Program-made: the position numbers and the translations under genes | Shown here: piece after piece, positions 58,462-64,000 of the stretch | Layout of the letters: each line of letters starts with the position of its first letter | Numbering within the stretch: position 1 is the first letter of the stretch | Notes under the pieces: model-generated | The model's input: only the letters and a program-made list of their open reading frames with translations | What the model was told of the DNA's origin: nothing | Database searches by the model: none | Source of the DNA: Phytoseiulus persimilis | Lineage: Eukaryota > Arthropoda > Arachnida > Mesostigmata > Phytoseiidae | Assembly: GCA_037576195.1 (NCBI GenBank) | Contig: CM075104.1 | Location: 15,454,211 to 15,518,210, forward strand | Length of the DNA stretch: 64,000 nucleotides | Direction of reading: 5' to 3'

Positions 58462-58936
58462 CTAATAACAGGCCTCAATAAACCCCGGATTCGTATCGTT
58501 CGGTCCCCAGATGATCATGGTTTCATTTTCGTAGTACACACCGAGCCGTTCACTTTTCGGTTGACGGCAGTGCTCCGCGTCGAGTTCTGGTGGATACGGC
58601 TCAGTGGGTCGTCGAGAGCGGAGGAAATATCGCATTGAAACATATCCGAATGTCTGAAAGCAGAAGTCGAAGACCACGACGGAGGGTTTGAGTTGTGGCG
58701 ACTTCCAATGCTTCCAGAGCTCGCGGTTGATTTTGAAAAATGTCGCAGGTCGCAGCGATCTGATCATTCGATCCGAAACGCAAAACGGGTGGATAAACAA
58801 ACCCATGAGTAGCGGGAAAAAGAGCGACCCCCCACTCCGTCGGATAACGGTCCTTCATGTTGGCGCGCGCGGACACCAACTGACAGTGCGACTGGCCCTG
58901 AGTGACGTAAGTGACGTGAATGACGGGCGGGAACAT
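58462..58936 (-). CDS. Candidate two-exon coding region, at least 141 residues, unidentified
   Basis: Not recognised. Exon 58703-58936 (from an ATG, MFPPVIHVTYVTQGQSHCQL, then YPTEWGVALFPATHGFVYPP) joins in phase 0 to exon 58462-58653. The intron is 49 bases with a strong pyrimidine-rich acceptor (CTTCTGCTTTCAG). The last exon reads TFGYVSMRYFLRSRRPTEPY, then SERLGVYYENETMIIWGPND, and ends GFIEACY. The frame stays open upstream of the ATG to an acceptor at about 58,976, so more 5' exons are possible. A minus frame at 58984-59206 (ELLQLFEFICCRDGPTTCVI) may belong to the same or a neighbouring gene. There is no clear membrane helix. Confidence 0.5.
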
Positions 58937-59658
58937 TAGTAGATCCGAGAGGCAAACACCTCTCTCTCTCTCTGCAAATCAGTTGAAAAACGCGCGGAAT
59001 TCTTCCGTGTCTGTGAGCGGTTGATATTCTGCGTAGAGATGCCTAGGCACTTTGTATCTGCCGATGACACACGTTGTTGGGCCGTCACGACAGCAGATAA
59101 ACTCGAACAATTGGAGGAGTTCATTTCCTCGTGTTCCCTTCCCGCATCGATTCGAGTGATCCCTAGAACGATCGAGCGGCTCCGACGGACAGATGGATGA
59201 ATCCATGGAACCGATTTTCCTCCAAGGGAACTAGGTTTCCGACACGCGAAGGGAGAATCATAAGCAAAGCAAGCCGTTTTGCGCGGGATGGAGGCTCCCG
59301 ATTGTGGACTTTTTTGCTTTATCTAATTAATATGCACTGAGCGCCGCTGCGGATGGTGTAAGATGGCTTGGAGTTATCTGCGAAGCTGGGCTGGCGCGCG
59401 GTTGCTCCTGTTGACACGTCGCTACGAGATTTTGAAATGTTCGCGCCGTTTTCCAAGGTCCGGACGCGCGGAAAAGGAAGAAGAAGTCGTAGCATCACGA
59501 GGTGTACACGTATTCATGCGATCCACTGGATTCTCTATCGGAGCTGCTTGTGGAGGTCCAAGCCCGCTCGAATTGTGCCGACCATCTTGGCACTCCTCCC
59601 TTCCGGAAGCGAAAAGTTTCGTGTATCCCCCCATGCATTCAGAGAATTCGATCCACAC

Positions 59659-59697
59659 GGTGGAGCATCCAGCTACGAAGTAGCCGGATGCTCCGCC
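59659..59697. repeat. Inverted repeat: 18-bp stem with 3-base loop
   Basis: GGTGGAGCATCCAGCTAC, then GAA, then GTAGCCGGATGCTCCGCC. The arms pair over 18 positions with one A-C mismatch and one G-T wobble. The central 9-bp arm GGAGCATCC/GGATGCTCC is perfect. This could fold into a tight hairpin in RNA or DNA. Confidence 0.85.
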
Positions 59698-59787
59698 AAC
59701 AGGATCGACAACAGATTCAGAAGTCATTGAGGTGAAATAGAGTTGGTCAAGAGCTTTTGTAAAGGCAGGCGAAACCAAGTCCGCGCT

Positions 59788-59801
59788 CGCGCGCGCGCGC
59801 G
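59788..59801. repeat. CG dinucleotide run
   Basis: About 14 bases of alternating C and G within CGCTCGCG context. Alternating purine-pyrimidine CG runs can adopt Z-DNA. It is short and has no clear function. Confidence 0.8.
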
Positions 59802-62239
59802 GTTGAAGCCTCTCTGCCTGTTGGAGGGCCGCTCCCCGTGGACAGTAAACGAGGGATAAAAACTTCCAAGTTTTTGGTATTCAGTGACGCAGAGGGCGAG
59901 AGAGATTCGTTTAATTCTAAATTATGGTTGACACCCTGCACTTCTGGGCGACGATTCTCGTTGCGAATGAGAGGTGTGTGTGTTCTTATTGGGGTTTTTA
60001 GGGTTATTCAAATCGCTAAGTTGGTTGTAAATCTGCCACAATCTGTGATGGCAGACGAGCGGCAAACTTGACGAGTGCCAGGGTCAGGCTCCATCCGACA
60101 GAGTCTCTCTCGAGTATTCGGTGGATCCATCGAGGCAATGCTTTCGGCTCCCTCACCGAGAGAACAGCAAATTCGAATCATATGGGTCTCCCCATTCTGA
60201 GCTGTTACACACAGAAAAAAATAACCAAACCACGAAACTCGAACGTCCCGAGGATTCCGCCGTCCATGGACGCCCACGCCAGTGTTCACCGCGAACCAAG
60301 TGTGTAAGCAAATTTCGAGGCCATCAAATCCGGAGTGCTCGAACTTTCATTTGAATTCGGACGAAATCATATTGCACCGCCCGGTCAACCACGTCTAAAC
60401 ATGATGGGGCGACATGGCTCATCGAACACGCTCTCTCCATTCCTGGCACTCACACATTGGCAGAACCTCTCTCAGACAGGTAACAGCACAGCTTGTAAGA
60501 TAGAAATCGATTCGATGGCATCGCCTCTGAACCCTTTGCGGCGGCTCTTGATGTGGTGATCTTTGTCATCTGCATGGGGAGACGTTGTTTCTGCATGGCT
60601 AAATTTGTCGTCCTTGGTTCACACATGCGGCGAGTTTGGGTTGTCGAATGTAAACGCGACCGGACGGCGTGTCTTCCGACCGGAGAGGGACTTGCTTCCT
60701 GACACTTGTGCGGTTTCCGTCAACTCCTAACGGGATCCGCAATGCCGTGGAACGCCGAGCACCGAAGAATCGAGCGCACAGCTAGTCCAGGTGGATGGGC
60801 GCGCTGGATTCGTCCATCCACGTACATGTATAAATCCTCACCGCTCCACGCACCCGATGACCGTTGCTTCGCATGCTGAAACGATATGGTGAACACGGCG
60901 TCACTTTCGGTGCCTCGGTCAGTGGAACGGCGGCTGTTTCCGAGAGGAAACACTACTGTCCGCGTGAGCATGCATCCGTGCATGCGGCTCAACTTATAAC
61001 CGGCGAACTGATTCACGTAGTCGATTTCGGAGATGCAGCCTCTGTCGAATTCGATCAAATACAGACAGCAGCCAAATGTACGCGTATCAGAACTAACGCG
61101 GTCTGATGACTGTGAGAATCCGTACTGTGGATTTATTGGGAAGAATTACGGCGCACGTAGATCGCGGGCATCTCCGGAAGTGGATACGTTCGGTGTTGGG
61201 CTAAATACATTCCCTTCTCAGAGAGCATGATACCGGAGCTTCAGACGAACCTCCTCCCGTCATTGTTAGCTGTGAGAGGAGGAGTTCAGGACGCGGTACC
61301 GAAATCGAGCATGGTATTCGGAGTTCGCCGATCCTCGGGAAGAAACTGATTCTCCTCGATCTGTCTTTGAATGTAAGAACAACATGAAGGAGCTGCTGCA
61401 GCGCTCCTTTCGTCCCCTGGAAAGAAAAACGTGACCATTCAATAGTTCTGACCTCACGAAGTTTAAAGGCCCTCGATTCGCGGAGACGGTGACGCCGCAA
61501 ATTGAGGAAGGGACCCAAGCGTTGTTCGATCGATCTGTACTCGTGTTATTAGCCGCTGTTCGAGAAAGTATCTCGACGAACCAGGGAAGCCTCGCCGAGC
61601 ACAAATGAAGTTGAGCGTGTGTATCGTCGGTACACAGAGAGTCAAACGAGAATTCGGTCTATGAGGCAAACAAATATATCTTCTCACGAGACCCTGCTAT
61701 TTCCTGGCCAGCCTCAGGTGCGCTCGCTCCATGACAGGGGGCAAACATTCGTGACATTCGTCATAAACAATCTATTTATGGGGACCGAATCCTCGTCGTC
61801 TCTGTCGCCGCCGCCGCATCCGTGGCCACTACCGTCATCATCATCGTCATCTCCGTTTGGTCAGCCAAGCCGAACGCGGTTTCCGCAACGTCTCTTTTCG
61901 GTAGCGTCGGCCGTTCAAAGGCATCACGCGGATTCCATGAGTGTCGTATTCACTCCACCAGATAGCTCCTCGAGCGGGGCTCATCCGCCTGCGGTCTCTC
62001 CATTGAGTTGCTCGACTTCGATGCCGCGGGTGTTTTCGTGCTCGAGGAGTCGTTCTGAGCCGTTATTGTTCGCGCGCACTGTTTCGGAGGGGACTCGGGA
62101 TCTGGAGCAATCAAGGACGGCTCCGGTTCCGCCAACAGTGAAACCGCTAAATGTCTACGCGCGTAAATTCCTGGGGTGTTGGTAGATAATGTTCGCGCTG
62201 TCGGCGGCTAGCCGATGTCGATTTGTCGTGGTCGCGCAG

Positions 62240-63141
62240 CCTCAGAATTTATTTCTGGTTACGATGCTTCATCGGGTGATGACATTTGACGACACCGGTG
62301 AGCGGGCATCGGATGACAAGTCTGTTTTGATGTCGTCTCATATTCCCTATCTGATCTTCATTACGTGCTTGTATGTGCCCCACTGCAACGGCAGGAATCA
62401 ACGCGCGCGCGCGAACGCACGGCAGACAACTTATCGCTTGTGTGGGAAGGTCGTGTTTACTGTCTGGGTGGCTACGTCTTTGATGAGGATGTTCCAAACG
62501 AGACTGGAGACGTAATCCCGTTACGGAAATCGGATTTTGCGCGGGCTCTCCAAGGACAGGTAGAACGTCGTCAGGATGAAACGGCAGAGTGAAAAACATC
62601 AACATACATCGGCGTCCGTCTTCTCCGTAGCGTACTTTCGCGCGCTCTTCCACTGGGAGCAGTGCGTGGATGAAGTTCAAGACAAATGTCGAGGTCACCA
62701 GCTGTCAACTCGGAATCTGAGCGGAGCCAGGACTTGCGTGAACTCCGGGCGGGCGTTATCGCGTCAAGCTTCGAGCCGATCCCTCGAGGCTCCGGGAAAG
62801 TTCCCGTACGCGGAACTTCCTGTCATCCATCGGAGCCTATTCAGGCCATCCAGACGAAGCAGCATGCCGGGAGGGAAAATGTAGAGATTTTCTTACGAGT
62901 TCGTTGATGAAATTCCGGCCACTCGGGTTGGGCTGCAGATGGCGATCTCGGCTGCTTGGCTCGCGATCGTATTCCAGATCGCGCTCCACCGCCTCGATTT
63001 CGTAAGGGCGGTGAGAGTTCCGGCGCCAAAACGCAGAATGACGTCGATGAGAGTGAAACCCGAAATCCGACTGACATTGACGACCTTCACCCACAAACCC
63101 AGACATCGACAGAAAGTGCGCTGGTTTCGGCGACGTCATGA
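62240..63141 (+). CDS. Candidate gene, 3' four exons of an unidentified membrane protein
   Basis: Not recognised. Exons 62240-62297, 62426-62559, 62885-63001 and 63037-63141 are in phase and have good donors (CCG|GTGAGC, CAG|GTAGAA, TTC|GTAAGG). The sequence runs NLFLVTMLHRVMTFDDTDNL, then WEGRVYCLGGYVFDEDVPNE, one membrane helix (GLQMAISAAWLAIVFQIALH) and an acidic serine/threonine-rich tail (NDVDESETRNPTDIDDLHPQ, stop after SALVSATS). The last intron is only 35 bases; if it is not removed the tail would instead be basic. Upstream exons are missing. The exon at 61738-61945 with a second helix is a possibility whose phase is not settled. Confidence 0.5.
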
Positions 63142-64000
63142 GCTTGTTTCCACAGCAGCGTAACATGTGCAAGCGCTCCTTCGACGAACGGCTGCGTTTA
63201 TCGAGTTGTAGAGCCGACTGGATGCCGAACCGGTACCCAACGAATCAGCCTCGCGACTCGAGTTATTCAGAGACCGGAATCCGAGCACCGCCGCCGCTCG
63301 CGTCGGCGCGGCATCAAACCGAAGCAAAGCTCCGAGAAAATCGCCGTCTCCTACTGCTAGAACGGGTCGGCGATTTCGGCCGCCCGGTCACCTGCGTTCG
63401 GACCACGTCCGATCAAATCGCGTTAAAAGCCTATTATTTAGGCGTCTGCTACGTCCGTGTAGGAAGTTGCCTCCTCCCAGATTTCAAGGGTATCGCTTTC
63501 TTTCCCAAGCATGTCTTTGCGGCCGCGGTGTGAGAGGAAGACCGGGTGAGAATAGAGAACTCCGCCGCGGACGTTCGGCACTAAAGGAAGCGTTCTCAAC
63601 GCGGCCAGCTGAGCGGCCGCCGATCTGTTGCTTCTAATAGCCATAACCGGTGCGGCTCGCTGGTAACCATGAACGGTCGTCGTCTTTCATTCGAGAGAAA
63701 TTACTATCGGGATGGTAATGTGTAGTATCTGCTGCCGAGGGCCTCAAGCTCGAGCTGGCGAGCCGGCGCAACTCGAGTGCATCCGCTGCGAAGCACTCGT
63801 TCCTCAGTACTCATCTGGCGGTGGGGAAACTCGAGTCAAAGACGGCGCTGGGCTCGAGTGCTTCACACTGGGAGAGCGGAGTCGCGTCGATTCCGATGGG
63901 TCTCCGCCGTCCCACCTCTTCGGCGTCCCCTCGGCCGACTGGGCGAGCCCACACGTCCCGGGACCGAATATGCTCCCATGAGTCTGGTCTTTCTCTTCTT
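63142..64000. other. Right-edge stretch without a confident gene
   Basis: Follows the stop of the 62.2-63.1 kb candidate. A plus frame at 63138-63533 and minus frames at 63136-63327 and 63438-63644 are open but show no domain or splice support. Nothing else was identified up to the window end. Confidence 0.4.

Larger units (their letters stand above)
58937..62239. other. Unresolved stretch with several protein-like frames
   Basis: Candidates that I could not assemble: minus 58984-59206; minus 59422-59778 (118 codons); minus frames at 61201-61604 downstream of a good acceptor (TTTCTTTCCAG) at 61421, where all three frames look partly coding; and plus 61738-61945, which encodes a hydrophobic helix (SVATTVIIIVISVW) and may be an upstream exon of the 62.2-kb gene. 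Simple repeats lie at 58960-58973 (CT) and 59788-59801 (CG). Confidence 0.35.

Overview
This is eukaryotic genomic DNA with spliced genes, most likely from an arthropod and probably a chelicerate such as a mite. I infer this from the gene content (an NRF-6-type membrane acyltransferase, a SMOC/Pentagone-type matrix protein, Lmx1, a single heparan sulfate 2-O-sulfotransferase, the exosome subunit MTR3), the balanced base composition, and introns that are mostly about 40-100 bases. The species is inferred, not shown. I found no bacterial-type operons, rRNA, CRISPR arrays, LTR elements or other recognisable mobile elements.

Left part (1-16 kb), all on the minus strand: the 5' seven exons of a SMOC-like secreted calcium-binding protein run off the left edge. 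Behind it is a 12-exon nose-resistant-to-fluoxetine (NRF-6) family acyltransferase. Two weaker small candidates follow, one of them encoding a tail-anchored peptide.

Middle part (16-43 kb): one LIM-homeodomain gene, Lmx1, occupies 15,938-32,321 on the minus strand. Its five exons are in phase, and a 12.8 kb intron separates the two LIM domains. That intron holds simple repeats and a perfect 28-bp palindrome. After about 6 kb without a confident gene, a candidate membrane-protein gene (minus) and HS2ST (plus, complete, 7 exons) lie head to head about 390 bases apart.

Right part (43-64 kb): short, tightly packed genes with tiny introns. Exosome subunit MTR3 (EXOSC6, complete, 6 exons) is recognisable. 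Around it are several candidates that I reconstructed from splice sites and reading phase but cannot name: 45.6-46.5 kb (+), 50.5-51.4 kb (-), 52.6-53.0 kb (-), 56.6-57.5 kb (-), 58.5-58.9 kb (-) and 62.2-63.1 kb (+). Several other stretches have protein-like reading frames on both strands and I could not resolve them.

The recognised genes do not form one pathway. Hs2st acts in heparan sulfate synthesis. SMOC/Pentagone proteins are known to act on BMP signalling through heparan sulfate proteoglycans. Their presence in one window may be chance.
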